A DNA stretch of 64,000 nt from Clavibacter capsici (lineage in GTDB: Bacteria > Actinomycetota > Actinomycetes > Actinomycetales > Microbacteriaceae): positions 2,992,297 through 3,056,296 of the forward strand of contig NZ_CP012573.1 of the NCBI RefSeq assembly GCF_001280205.1, written 5' to 3'. The notes below the pieces were generated by a model, which worked only from the letters and a program-made list of their open reading frames with translations, did no database searches and was not told the DNA's origin. How positions within the stretch are numbered: the first letter of the stretch is position 1; each line of letters begins with the position of its first letter. The position numbers were made by a program, and so were the translations under genes. Below, in pieces: positions 56,801 through 64,000 of this stretch.

Positions 56801-57769
56801 ATGACCGCACACGAGCCCCTCTCCGTCGTCGTCCTGGCGGGCGGCATCTCCCATGAGCGTGACGTGTCGTTGCGCAGCGGCCGTCGCGTCGCGGACGCCC
56901 TCCGCGGCGTGGGCGTCAGCGCCTCCCTGCGTGACCCGGACGCCACGCTGCTGGACTTCCTCCGGGACACCCCGCCCACGGTGGTCTGGCCCGTCCTCCA
57001 CGGCGCCAGCGGCGAGGACGGCGCGCTCCTCGGCCTGCTCGAGCTCGCCGGCGTCCCGTACGTCGGCTCGTCGGCGCGCGCGGCGCGACTCGCCTGGGAC
57101 AAGCCCACCGCCAAGGCGCTGGCGGAGGCCGCCGGGATCCGCACCCCCCGTTCCGTGACGCTTCCGAAGGACACGTTCCGCGAGCTCGGCGCCGCCGCCG
57201 TCCTGCGGCTCGTCACGGAGGCGATGCCGGCTCCCTACGCCGTGAAGCCGGCTCGCGGCGGATCCGCGCAGGGCGTCACCATCGTGCGCGACGCGGACTC
57301 CCTCCCCCGCGCCATGGTCGACGCGTACACCTACGGCGACGTCGCCCTGATCGAGCAGCTCGTCGAGGGCACGGAGCTCGCCATCGGCGTCCTCGACACC
57401 GGCGACGGGCCGACGGCGATGCCCGCGACGGAGATCGTCCCCACGTCGGGCGTCTACGGCTACGAGGCCCGTTACAACGCCGGCCTCACGCGCTTCTACA
57501 CGCCTGCGCGCATCCCACCGGCGGCGGCGCAAGCGGCCGCCGAGGCAGCAGTGGGGATCCACCGGGCCATCGGCATCGGGCAGGTCTCACGCGTGGACGT
57601 CATCGTGGACGCCGCCGGCGACCCCTGGTTCCTCGAGGTCAACGTCATCCCCGGCCTCACGGAGACGTCGCTCCTCCCGCAGGGGCTGGCAGCCGCGGGC
57701 ATCGACGTCGGCGACCTCTACCGCCGGCTCGCGGACGCCGCCAGGGCGACGGCCGTCACCACCGCCTGA
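56801..57769 (+). CDS. ddl: D-alanine-D-alanine ligase family protein
   Basis: A 322-aa ATP-grasp ligase. It shows VVLAGGISHERDVSLRSGRRV, VLHGASGEDGALLGLLELAGVPYVGSS (spans about 64-90), KPARGGSAQGVTIV, VEGTELAIGVL and the C-terminal EVNVIPGLTETSLLPQGL. It joins two D-Ala for peptidoglycan. The short form is similar to DdlB; a second ddl elsewhere in the genome is possible. The ATG at 56801 has no strong ribosome site. Confidence 0.88.
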   Translation: MTAHEPLSVVVLAGGISHERDVSLRSGRRVADALRGVGVSASLRDPDATLLDFLRDTPPTVVWPVLHGASGEDGALLGLLELAGVPYVGSSARAARLAWDKPTAKALAEAAGIRTPRSVTLPKDTFRELGAAAVLRLVTEAMPAPYAVKPARGGSAQGVTIVRDADSLPRAMVDAYTYGDVALIEQLVEGTELAIGVLDTGDGPTAMPATEIVPTSGVYGYEARYNAGLTRFYTPARIPPAAAQAAAEAAVGIHRAIGIGQVSRVDVIVDAAGDPWFLEVNVIPGLTETSLLPQGLAAAGIDVGDLYRRLADAARATAVTTA

Positions 57770-57795
57770 CGTCTCCGCCCGAACACGACTCAGGA

Positions 57796-57817
57796 GAGCG
57801 CACGACCTCGTGCGCTC
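57796..57817. terminator. Terminator hairpin between ddl and parB
   Basis: A 10-base stem GAGCGCACGA with a 2-base loop (in practice shorter stem, larger loop), between convergent genes. Confidence 0.7.
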
Positions 57818-57849
57818 CCCTGTGGCATCCGCGGCACCGTTCGACGGTG

Positions 57850-58854
57850 TCAGCTCACGTCGGCATCCGGGACGCCCATCTCCTGCATGATCCGGGTCAG
57901 GTCGCCCATCGTCGCGAAGTCGATCACCATCTGCCCCTTCTGCGCGGACATCGTCACGCGGACGCTCGTGTTCAGGTGGTCGCCGACGCGCTGCGCGGCC
58001 TCCTCGAGGTGCGCCGTGCGCGCGTTCGCGGCGCTCTTGCGCGGCTTGACGACGCGCTGGCCGCGCTGTGCGGCCGCCTCAGCGGCCCGCACCGACAGGT
58101 CCTCGTTCACGATCTTGTCGGCGAGGTGCCTCATCGCCTCCTCGTCGCCCGAGGAGAGGATCGCCCGCGCATGACCCGCGGAGAGCACGCCGGCGGCCAC
58201 GCGGTGCTGCACGTCCTCGGGCAGACGGAGCAAGCGGATGGTGTTCGTGATCTGGGGGCGGGAGCGTCCCAGCCGCTGCGCGAGCTCATCCTGGGTGATC
58301 GCGAAGTCGGCCAGCAGCTGCTGGTATGCGCTCGCCTCCTCCAGGGGATTCAACTCCGATCGATGGAGGTTCTCGAGCAGGGCGTCGCGCAACATCGACT
58401 CATCGGCCGTGTCCTTGATGACAGCCGGGATCGTGTCGAGCCCCAGCTCCTTGGTCGCCCGCAGGCGCCGCTCCCCCATCACCAGCTCGTAGCGGGTCCG
58501 CCCATCTGCGTCGGCGCCGAGCGGACGGACGACGATGGGCTGCAGCACCCCGTACTCGCGGATCGACACCACGAGCTCCTGCAGCTCGTCCGGACGGAAG
58601 TCCGTGCGCGGCTGCTGGGCGTTGGGGCGGATGTCAGCCGGATCCAGGTTCGCCAGGCGCGCACCGGGGACCGCCACGAGCTCGGGCTCGCGCTTGCTCG
58701 TCGCCGCGTCCCGCCCGTCGCCGCCCTGGACCCCGCTCGGCGCTCCGGCCCCGATGCTGTCGGGGAAGAAGACATCCACCGGGCGGCTGCGCTCGTCGGA
58801 CGTGGGGATGAGGGCGCCGATGCCGCGCCCCAGGCCGGTTCTCTTGGTTGCCAT
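57850..58854 (-). CDS. parB: Chromosome-partitioning protein ParB
   Basis: A 334-aa CTP-dependent DNA clamp. N-terminal KRTGLGRGIGALIP (ParA-contacting), ParB/Srx box (VVSIREYGVLQPIVVRP, then ELVMGERRLRATKELG) and LLENLHRSELNPLEEASAYQQL, a HTH with ITQDELAQRLGRSRPQITN, and a C-terminal dimer domain. It loads on the three parS sites to the right. Its ATG at 58854 overlaps the parA stop. Confidence 0.96.
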   Translation of the reverse strand: MATKRTGLGRGIGALIPTSDERSRPVDVFFPDSIGAGAPSGVQGGDGRDAATSKREPELVAVPGARLANLDPADIRPNAQQPRTDFRPDELQELVVSIREYGVLQPIVVRPLGADADGRTRYELVMGERRLRATKELGLDTIPAVIKDTADESMLRDALLENLHRSELNPLEEASAYQQLLADFAITQDELAQRLGRSRPQITNTIRLLRLPEDVQHRVAAGVLSAGHARAILSSGDEEAMRHLADKIVNEDLSVRAAEAAAQRGQRVVKPRKSAANARTAHLEEAAQRVGDHLNTSVRVTMSAQKGQMVIDFATMGDLTRIMQEMGVPDADVS

Positions 58855-59744
58855 TACTTCGGGGCTCCTCGGTGTGCGATCTCCGCTGCGGCCTCCAGGT
58901 AGGAGAGCGCACCGGGCGAATTGGGGTCGTAGCTGATGACGCTCTGTCCGTAGCTGGGCGCCTCGCTGATGCGGACGGAGCGTGGGATGAGCGTCGTGAG
59001 GGTCTGCTGCGGGAAGTGCTCGCGCACCTCAGCAGCCACCTGCTGCGCCAGGTTGGTGCGTCCGTCGTACATGGTCAGCAGGATCGTGGACATCGAGAGC
59101 TCGGGATTCAGATGCTGCGAGATCAGCTCGATGTTGGACAAAAGCTGGCTCAGGCCCTCCAAGGCGTAGTACTCACACTGGATGGGGATGAGCACCTCCC
59201 TCGCGGCACTGAACGCGTTGATGGTGAGCAGTCCCAAAGACGGCGGGCAGTCAATCAGGACGTAGTCGAAGCCCTGGCCATCCTCACTCGCCAGGAAGAC
59301 GTCGAGAGCCTGGCGGAGCCGACGCTCCCGCCGGTCCAGGGTCACGAGCTCGATCTCGGCGCCAGCGAGGTGGATGGTGGCCGGTACGCAGTAGAGCGTG
59401 TCGAATTCCGGACTCCTCTGCAGGGCATCCTCGATGCGCGCCTCGTTGACGAGCACGTCGTAGACGCTCGAGAGGTCGGATGACCGATCCGTTCCCAGCG
59501 CGGTCGAGGCATTGCCTTGAGGATCGAGATCGATGACGAGAGTACGTGCTCCGGCCTTCGCAAGAGCGGCGGCCAGGTTCACCGTCGAGGTGGTCTTGCC
59601 CACACCGCCCTTCTGGTTCGCGATGGTGAAGACCCGTGTGCTGACCGGCCGAGGGAGCACGATCCCAGCGAGTGCCTTCCGCCGCCGACTGGTCTCCGAC
59701 AGCTCCCGGGCGATGGGGCTGAGGTCGTCATCCATGGGCGACAT
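58854..59744 (-). CDS. parA: Chromosome-partitioning ATPase ParA
   Basis: A 296-aa deviant Walker ATPase, with TIANQKGGVGKTTSTVNLAAA, LVIDLDPQGNASTAL and YVLIDCPPSLGLLTINA. It positions ParB-parS complexes on the nucleoid. The start at 59744 (MSPMDDDLSP) is chosen; the longer frame from 59789 would begin inside a parS site and adds no conserved sequence. A second ATG at 59735 is an alternative. Confidence 0.95.
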   Translation of the reverse strand: MSPMDDDLSPIARELSETSRRRKALAGIVLPRPVSTRVFTIANQKGGVGKTTSTVNLAAALAKAGARTLVIDLDPQGNASTALGTDRSSDLSSVYDVLVNEARIEDALQRSPEFDTLYCVPATIHLAGAEIELVTLDRRERRLRQALDVFLASEDGQGFDYVLIDCPPSLGLLTINAFSAAREVLIPIQCEYYALEGLSQLLSNIELISQHLNPELSMSTILLTMYDGRTNLAQQVAAEVREHFPQQTLTTLIPRSVRISEAPSYGQSVISYDPNSPGALSYLEAAAEIAHRGAPK

Positions 59745-59788
59745 CCAATCGGTCGGAGTTGGTGGGCACTGGCGTGAAGCACTGAGCA

Positions 59789-59804
59789 TGTTTCACGTGG
59801 AACA
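59789..59804. promoter_or_regulatory. parS site 1
   Basis: TGTTTCACGTGGAACA; 15 of 16 match the universal parS consensus TGTTTCACGTGAAACA. Lies just upstream of parA. Confidence 0.9.
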
Positions 59805-59882
59805 TGAACCTCATCCGCGCACGATGCACTGCGAATGCGGACCTGATCAGCATCTGAGCGGAACCGATGACTTGCCCGCCTC

Positions 59883-60521
59883 TCATGCGACTCGGGCTCG
59901 GATCACGCGCGTCACTTCCTCGACCTGCCCTTCACCCAGGGTCAGCACTTCGACGTCCTCTAGGTGGTGACGTCGAATGACCTTGCCCGCGGCTTCCACC
60001 TCTCGCTCGGCGTTGGCGCCCTTCATCAGCACCAACTCCCCACCGGTCTTCACGAGTGGGGCGGTCATCGGGATGAGCTTCGCGAACGCACTCACCGCTC
60101 GGGCGGTCACCTGATCGAGGGCATAGTCCTGAAGGACGTCCTCTGCTCGCGCGCGACGTACCTCGACGTTTCCCAATTCGAGATGGGCTACCTGCTCCTC
60201 GAGCCAGGCGACCCGACGCTCCATCGGTTCGATGAGAACGAACCGCACGTCAGGTCGCGCGATGGCGAGCACGAGGCCCGGAAGCCCAGCTCCACTGCCG
60301 ATGTCCCCCACCAGACCAGGGCGAAGAAGAGGTGCGACCAGAACCGAGTTGAGCACGTGCCTGGACCAGAGTCGCGGGGGCTCGAGTGGACCGATCAACC
60401 CCAGCTCCTCGCCACGCTGGCCGAGCTGAGTGGTGAACTCCCGTGCTGTCCCGATGCGATCACCGAACAGTTCCGCTGCCACCGCCGGCTCTGGCTCGAT
60501 CATGACCTTCTCATGCATCAC
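59883..60521 (-). CDS. rsmG: 16S rRNA (guanine(527)-N7)-methyltransferase RsmG
   Basis: A 212-aa SAM-dependent methyltransferase (GidB). Motif I is LVGDIGSGAGLPGLVLA, with PRLWSRHVLNSVLVAP before it, VLIEPMERRVAWLEE (motif II) and ITAPLV-like PMTAPLVKTGGELVLMKG later. It methylates G527 of 16S rRNA; loss confers low-level streptomycin resistance. GTG at 60521 with AAGGATG upstream. Upstream of parA in the same orientation. Confidence 0.95.
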   Translation of the reverse strand: MMHEKVMIEPEPAVAAELFGDRIGTAREFTTQLGQRGEELGLIGPLEPPRLWSRHVLNSVLVAPLLRPGLVGDIGSGAGLPGLVLAIARPDVRFVLIEPMERRVAWLEEQVAHLELGNVEVRRARAEDVLQDYALDQVTARAVSAFAKLIPMTAPLVKTGGELVLMKGANAEREVEAAGKVIRRHHLEDVEVLTLGEGQVEEVTRVIRARVA

Positions 60522-60685
60522 GCTTACATCCTTAGGTCACTCTACAGGTGCGGTCCACTTCGTCAGCGCACGATCGCGTCGCGTTCATCACACGCTCCGA
60601 CGAATCATCAGAGCTTAGCGGGCGGAAGTCAACGCAGGAGCGACCGCAGCCGTCAGCCGGCGTGCCCAGGCGGTGCTATTCATAG

Positions 60686-60701
60686 TGTTTCACGTGAAAC
60701 C
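60686..60701. promoter_or_regulatory. parS site 2
   Basis: TGTTTCACGTGAAACC; 15 of 16 match the consensus, last base differs. Confidence 0.92.
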
Positions 60702-60768
60702 GCCACTCCTGACGCATGCACTGCGCGTCGCCCGCCCCGGTCGTCGAAATGGCCCCTAGCGAGGAGGA

Positions 60769-60784
60769 CGTTTCACGTGAAACA
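60769..60784. promoter_or_regulatory. parS site 3
   Basis: CGTTTCACGTGAAACA; 15 of 16 match the consensus, first base differs. Confidence 0.92.
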
Positions 60785-61161
60785 CGCCAGCCTCACGATG
60801 CTTCGACTCTCTTTCGTCGCCCATCATCGCCATGGATGGATGCGCTCCTCTCGGAATGCACTTGTCCTCGCAGGATGCGGCCCCGCTGGAGTCACCCCTA
60901 TGTCTTCGAACTGCGTGGAGAACGCGGTCCCTCCGCGTGAAGGATCGAGCACGGTGAGGCCACTACCTACGACCGATCACCCGTCTCCGCAGGAACCACG
61001 AAACAAGCCGTACGAGTTGTCACCAATCACTGATCGCGCATGCAGAGCCTGATCCCAGACGCGGACGACCTAGCACCGTTGGCTCTTCACTCTCGCGCCG
61101 CGGAATTTAGTAACACGCACGTACTATCAAAGGAGCCGGCGCGGTTGGGCCGGAAAACGGA

Positions 61162-61190
61162 GGAGACCCGGTCCAACGGACCGGGTCTCC
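61162..61190 (-). terminator. Intrinsic terminator after the jag-like gene
   Basis: A perfect 13-base stem with an AAC/GTT loop, followed on the minus strand by TCCGTTTTCC, a short T-run. Confidence 0.88.
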
Positions 61191-61209
61191 CCTACGACTG
61201 CACGTGGCT

Positions 61210-61758
61210 TCAGGCCTTGGTGATCACCGTATGGCGGTCGCGTCCCTCACCCTCGGACTCCGACGTGTAACCGCGCTCGGCCACGATGTCGTGGACGAGC
61301 TTCCGCTCGTACGAGGACATCGGCGGGAGCGAAGCGCTCGCGGATCCAGCCGAGATGCGCTCGATCGCGCGGTCGACGAGCTGTCCCAGCTCCACCTGTC
61401 GCGCGTCACGGGACCCACCCACATCCAAGATCAGACGGCTGAACACACCGGTCTTGTTCTGCACCGCGAGACGCGTGAGCTCCTGGAGTGCGGTCACCGT
61501 CTCGGGGTTCGACAGCAGACGGAGATCCTGCGAATCAGCAGCGTCGACCGAGACGTACGCACGTCCGCCACGCTGATCGATGTCGATGTCCCCGTCGAGG
61601 TCGCAGATGTCGAGCAGCTCCTCGATGTAGTCGGCTGCGATGTCACCCTCATCGGCCACGTCGCCTGCGGTCTGCCGGTCGTCGACCGACGCCGGAGCGT
61701 CGAGCCCTGTGACGTCCACGGTCGTCGCCTCGTCGGTGCTGTCCGTCGCGTCGCTCAT
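61210..61758 (-). CDS. khpB: R3H/KH domain RNA-binding protein (Jag/KhpB family)
   Basis: A 182-aa RNA-binding protein. An acidic N-terminus of about 50 residues replaces the Jag-N domain; then a KH domain (GDIDIDQRGGRAYVSVDAAD, LLSNPETVTALQELTRLA) and an R3H domain (LPPMSSYERKLVHDIVAERG, 20 residues). With KhpA such proteins bind RNA and affect cell division. Overlaps yidC by 4 bases. Confidence 0.93.
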   Translation of the reverse strand: MSDATDSTDEATTVDVTGLDAPASVDDRQTAGDVADEGDIAADYIEELLDICDLDGDIDIDQRGGRAYVSVDAADSQDLRLLSNPETVTALQELTRLAVQNKTGVFSRLILDVGGSRDARQVELGQLVDRAIERISAGSASASLPPMSSYERKLVHDIVAERGYTSESEGEGRDRHTVITKA

Positions 61759-62720
61759 CGGTTCTTGGATCCCGCCTGCTTCTTGGCACGGTTCTTGCCC
61801 ACGGGCTGCTGACGCTGCGCCGGCTTCCGCTCCTCCACGACCACGGTCGACGCGTCGGCGGCGGACGTCTCGGTGACGACCAGCTTGCCCTTGCGCGCCA
61901 GACGCGCCTCACGTGCACGCGCGGCCTCGCTGCCGGGCGTGGGCATGTTGCGGATGACGAGGAACTGCTGCCCCATGGTCCAGAAGTTGGAAACGAGCCA
62001 GTAGAACATGACGCCGAGGGGGAAGGCGATGCCCGACACCGCGAACACCAGCGGGAGGATGTACAGCAGGATCCGCTGCTGCTTGAACATCGGGCTGGCC
62101 TTGGTCTCCTCGGACATGTTCTTGGCCATGATCTGGAGCTGCGTGATGAACTGCGACGCGCTCATCAGGATCACCATGGTCGTGGCGATCACGATGACGG
62201 TGACGTTGCCGTTGGCGGTGGAGATCGCCGACTGCAGCGGCGCGCCGAGGAACGACGACTCGCCGAACGAGCGGGACAGCTGGGCGTTGAGGAGACCGAT
62301 GCCCGGGAGCTCCTCGACCGCTGCGCGGTGGAGCACCGAGTACAGCGAGAAGAAGATCGGCATCTGGAGCAGGAGCGGGAGGCAGCTGCTCAGCGGGTTC
62401 GTGCCGGTGTCCTTGTAGAGCGCCATGGTCTCGCGGGACATGGCCTCGCGGGAGAACTGGTCGCGCTTGCCCTTGTACTTGTCCTGGATCTTCTTCAGCT
62501 GCGGCGCCACCTCCATCATGCGGCGCTGGTTCTTGATCTGCCGGACGAAGATCGGGATGAGCGCGGCGCGGACCACGAGCACGAGTCCCACGATGGACAG
62601 GACCCAGGTGGCCCCGTTGTCGGGGTCGAGACCGAGGCTCGTCCAGAGGGTGTGGAAGCCGACAAGGATGAGTTCGATGACCCACTTGATCGGCCACAGG
62701 ATCGTTCCGAGGAAGTCCAT
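61755..62720 (-). CDS. yidC: Membrane protein insertase YidC
   Basis: A 321-aa Oxa1/YidC insertase of the short Gram-positive/actinobacterial type. Helices with VRAALIPIFVRQIKNQRRM, DTGTNPLSSCLPLLLQMPIFFSLY (24 residues, positions about 105-128) and SGIAFPLGVMFYWLVSNFW are diagnostic. The C-terminal tail is Lys/Arg-rich (ribosome contact). It acts in membrane protein insertion beside the SecYEG translocon. The ATG at 62720 is 10 bases after the yidD stop. Confidence 0.96.
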   Translation of the reverse strand: MDFLGTILWPIKWVIELILVGFHTLWTSLGLDPDNGATWVLSIVGLVLVVRAALIPIFVRQIKNQRRMMEVAPQLKKIQDKYKGKRDQFSREAMSRETMALYKDTGTNPLSSCLPLLLQMPIFFSLYSVLHRAAVEELPGIGLLNAQLSRSFGESSFLGAPLQSAISTANGNVTVIVIATTMVILMSASQFITQLQIMAKNMSEETKASPMFKQQRILLYILPLVFAVSGIAFPLGVMFYWLVSNFWTMGQQFLVIRNMPTPGSEAARAREARLARKGKLVVTETSAADASTVVVEERKPAQRQQPVGKNRAKKQAGSKNR

Positions 62721-62730
62721 GAGGTGGTCG

Positions 62731-63042
62731 TTAGCCCTTTCCGTGGCTGGGTGCGACGACGAATCCGAGCCTCGTGCGTCGGTACTGCTGGACCCGACGA
62801 GCGGGGACGTCGTCGATGCCGCCCTCCGCCCACGGGTGGCATCGGCACACGCGCCATGCGGCGAGGGCGCCGCCGCGGAGGAGGCCGTGCTCCTGCACCG
62901 CTTCGAGCCCGTATGCCGAGCACGAGGGGTAGTACCTGCAGACGTCCCCGTAGAGAGGGGACACGAGCCGCCGGTAGACGCTGATCACGGCGATGCCCGC
63001 GTTCCGAGGCGCCAGGACGACGGAGGTCAGTGCCCTCTTCAT
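62731..63042 (-). CDS. yidD: Membrane protein insertion efficiency factor YidD
   Basis: A 103-aa protein with the YidD core (YRRLVSPLYGDVCRYYPSCSAYGLEAVQ; Cys positions about 35 and 41) and CRCHPW near the middle. Overlaps rnpA by 4 bases and precedes yidC. Confidence 0.95.
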   Translation of the reverse strand: MKRALTSVVLAPRNAGIAVISVYRRLVSPLYGDVCRYYPSCSAYGLEAVQEHGLLRGGALAAWRVCRCHPWAEGGIDDVPARRVQQYRRTRLGFVVAPSHGKG

Positions 63043-63380
63043 ATCGTCCTCACGGCCCGCGTCACGGCTGACGCGATCTCCTCCTGCAGGCTATCCCACG
63101 GTGTCCGCTCCATGCCTGGCAGTACGCGGATCACCACGGAGGCGCCGGGCGGGACGGTCTCGAGCAGGCCGGCGGAGACGGCCTTGAGCCGACGCCGGAC
63201 GAGGTTGCGGGTGACGGCGTTGCCCACCTTCTTCGAGACGATGAACCCGAAGCGGGACGGGACCTCAGCGGATCCGGCGAGCGCGTACACCACCGCCGTA
63301 GCGGTCGTGGATCGGCGACCCCGGCGGACGATGGTGCGGTAGTCCGCACCGCTCGTCACGCGGTTCCGCCGAGCGAGCAC
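63039..63380 (-). CDS. rnpA: Ribonuclease P protein component
   Basis: A 113-aa RNase P protein with RNRVTSGADYRTIVRRGRR at the start, FGFIVSKKVGNAVTRNLVRRRL as the RNR motif, and a hydrophobic C-terminus. It aids 5' maturation of tRNA. GTG start at 63380, 3 bases after the rpmH stop. Confidence 0.95.
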   Translation of the reverse strand: MLARRNRVTSGADYRTIVRRGRRSTTATAVVYALAGSAEVPSRFGFIVSKKVGNAVTRNLVRRRLKAVSAGLLETVPPGASVVIRVLPGMERTPWDSLQEEIASAVTRAVRTI

Positions 63381-63383
63381 GTG

Positions 63384-63521
63384 CTACGCGGAGAGCTCGG
63401 TGCGTCCCTTGCCACGGCGAGCGGCGAGGATGGCGCGGCCGGCGCGGGTGCGCATGCGGAGGCGGAAGCCGTGCTTCTTGGCCTTCTTGCGGTTGTTCGG
63501 CTGGAAGGTGCGCTTGCTCAC
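63384..63521 (-). CDS. rpmH: 50S ribosomal protein L34
   Basis: A 45-aa L34 read on the minus strand: [18 protein letters not shown], then [18 protein letters not shown], ending GRTELSA. All the conserved family residues are there, with a GTG start at 63521. Confidence 0.96.
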   Translation of the reverse strand: MSKRTFQPNNRKKAKKHGFRLRMRTRAGRAILAARRGKGRTELSA

Positions 63522-64000
63522 GGTGAGTCTCCACTCAGGTTGGTCCACAGGGCCGACGAGTGCGGCTGGGAAGATGGGGCAGCCTCGACAGGCTGGGTCA
63601 ACTGCCTAAATCTACGGGCCGAGGGGCCTCCGGTCAAACCCGCGGGCAGGATCGTGATTATCCACACGGGGAGCCCATCCGCCGGTATTGACATGCCGCC
63701 GTCGATAGGGTCGATTTGTCCTGATCTCCGGCAGTGGCTAGCGTGTGGCGTGGCCGCGACGCGCCGGGGATCGCCCGCGCGGTGCATGACGGCCCGTTCG
63801 CACACAGGGTGGATAACCCTGTGAGTAACTATGCTGTCCGCCATCGTGGTGCTCGGATGGTCCGCACCCTCGGAGCCTCCGGGGACGGACGCCGCACGAA
63901 CTACAGCGACGCCCTCCCGGCGTCGACAGCAGCCCGCGCACCGTGATGCGGCCCCGGCATCAGCCGCGGGACCGAGTCCGGTGACGGCAGATGGGGAAAC
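63522..64000. other. rpmH-dnaA intergenic (origin-proximal) region
   Basis: About 480 bases without a clear gene. It contains an exact DnaA box TTATCCACA (63658-63666), near matches TGGTCCACA (63541-63549) and the complement of TTATCCACC (63808-63816), and an 8-base inverted repeat (63803-63823). TTGACA at 63688 could be a -35. At 63981 a GTG opens a frame (MTADGE) at the window edge that may be the start of dnaA. Confidence 0.7.
63658..63666 (+). promoter_or_regulatory. DnaA box (TTATCCACA)
   Basis: Exact 9-base DnaA box in the rpmH upstream region. Confidence 0.85.

Larger units (their letters stand above)
60522..61209. other. Intergenic region with two parS sites
   Basis: About 690 bases, less GC-rich than its surroundings, between rsmG and the jag-like gene. 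It holds two parS sites and the jag terminator. Short frames on either strand lack ribosome sites and coding bias, so I call no gene. The rsmG promoter lies near its left end. Confidence 0.75.

Noticed and set aside
60716..61052. Short frames in the parS-containing region
   Set aside because: No ribosome sites, no third-position bias, and composition unlike that of the genes.
63688..63711. TTGACA followed by TAGGGT as a dnaA promoter
   Set aside because: The spacing is only 12 bases; a 17-base spacing lands on TCGATT, a poor -10. Kept only as a possibility.

Overview
The window is a gene-dense, very GC-rich stretch (third codon positions almost all G or C) from an actinobacterium. Gene content and order point to Microbacteriaceae, most likely Clavibacter or a close relative. 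Reasons: the order cca - DUF6049 - murJ - trxB - trxA - ... - parB - parA - rsmG - jag - yidC - yidD - rnpA - rpmH at the right edge is the classic origin-proximal block of actinobacteria; IdeR-, Zur- and parS-type sites are present; many genes look leaderless. I see no rRNA, tRNA, CRISPR array, prophage or insertion sequence. The window is core chromosome.

Layout. 1-11.7 kb: alcohol dehydrogenase fragment, small conserved proteins, Mn catalase, an MBL hydrolase - phosphatase - nnrD operon, deoC and an M18 aminopeptidase, a DUF305 lipoprotein, a dienelactone-hydrolase-like protein lacking its catalytic residues, and small membrane proteins. 11.7-19.6 kb: a PIF1/RecD-like helicase and a siderophore-iron ABC transporter whose binding protein is divergent from its permeases and ATPase across an iron box. 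19.6-26.3 kb: a CopD-CtaG membrane protein, HU, the zinc-free ribosomal proteins L28-L33-S14, a Fur/Zur regulator and a ZnuABC-type zinc importer with a palindromic Zur-like site. 26.3-31.1 kb: branched-chain 2-oxoacid dehydrogenase E1alpha-E1beta-E2 (E2 frameshifted) and a HisC-family aminotransferase. 31.1-44.3 kb: a WXG100-like protein with its DUF1023 hydrolase, a low-molecular-weight tyrosine phosphatase, purB, HdeD-type membrane proteins, polyphosphate glucokinase, glycerate kinase, an MshA-like glycosyltransferase, a SulP transporter, a MerR regulator, release factor 3 and a CHY zinc-finger protein. 44.4-49.6 kb: dnaB, rplI, rpsR, ssb, rpsF and the CCA-adding enzyme. 49.7-64 kb: the envelope, redox and partition block up to rpmH, then part of the rpmH-dnaA intergenic (origin) region.

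How the genes work together. Three metal systems sit close to one another: iron (IdeR box), zinc (Zur, ZnuABC and zinc-sparing ribosomal proteins) and copper/cytochrome oxidase assembly (CopD-CtaG). The right third holds the replication, partition and membrane-insertion machinery, with three parS sites next to parA. Two genes (the E2 acyltransferase and murJ) are broken by single-base frame changes at or near G/C runs. Because murJ is normally essential, sequence error must be considered before calling these real mutations. The palindrome GGATCC is strongly over-represented throughout.
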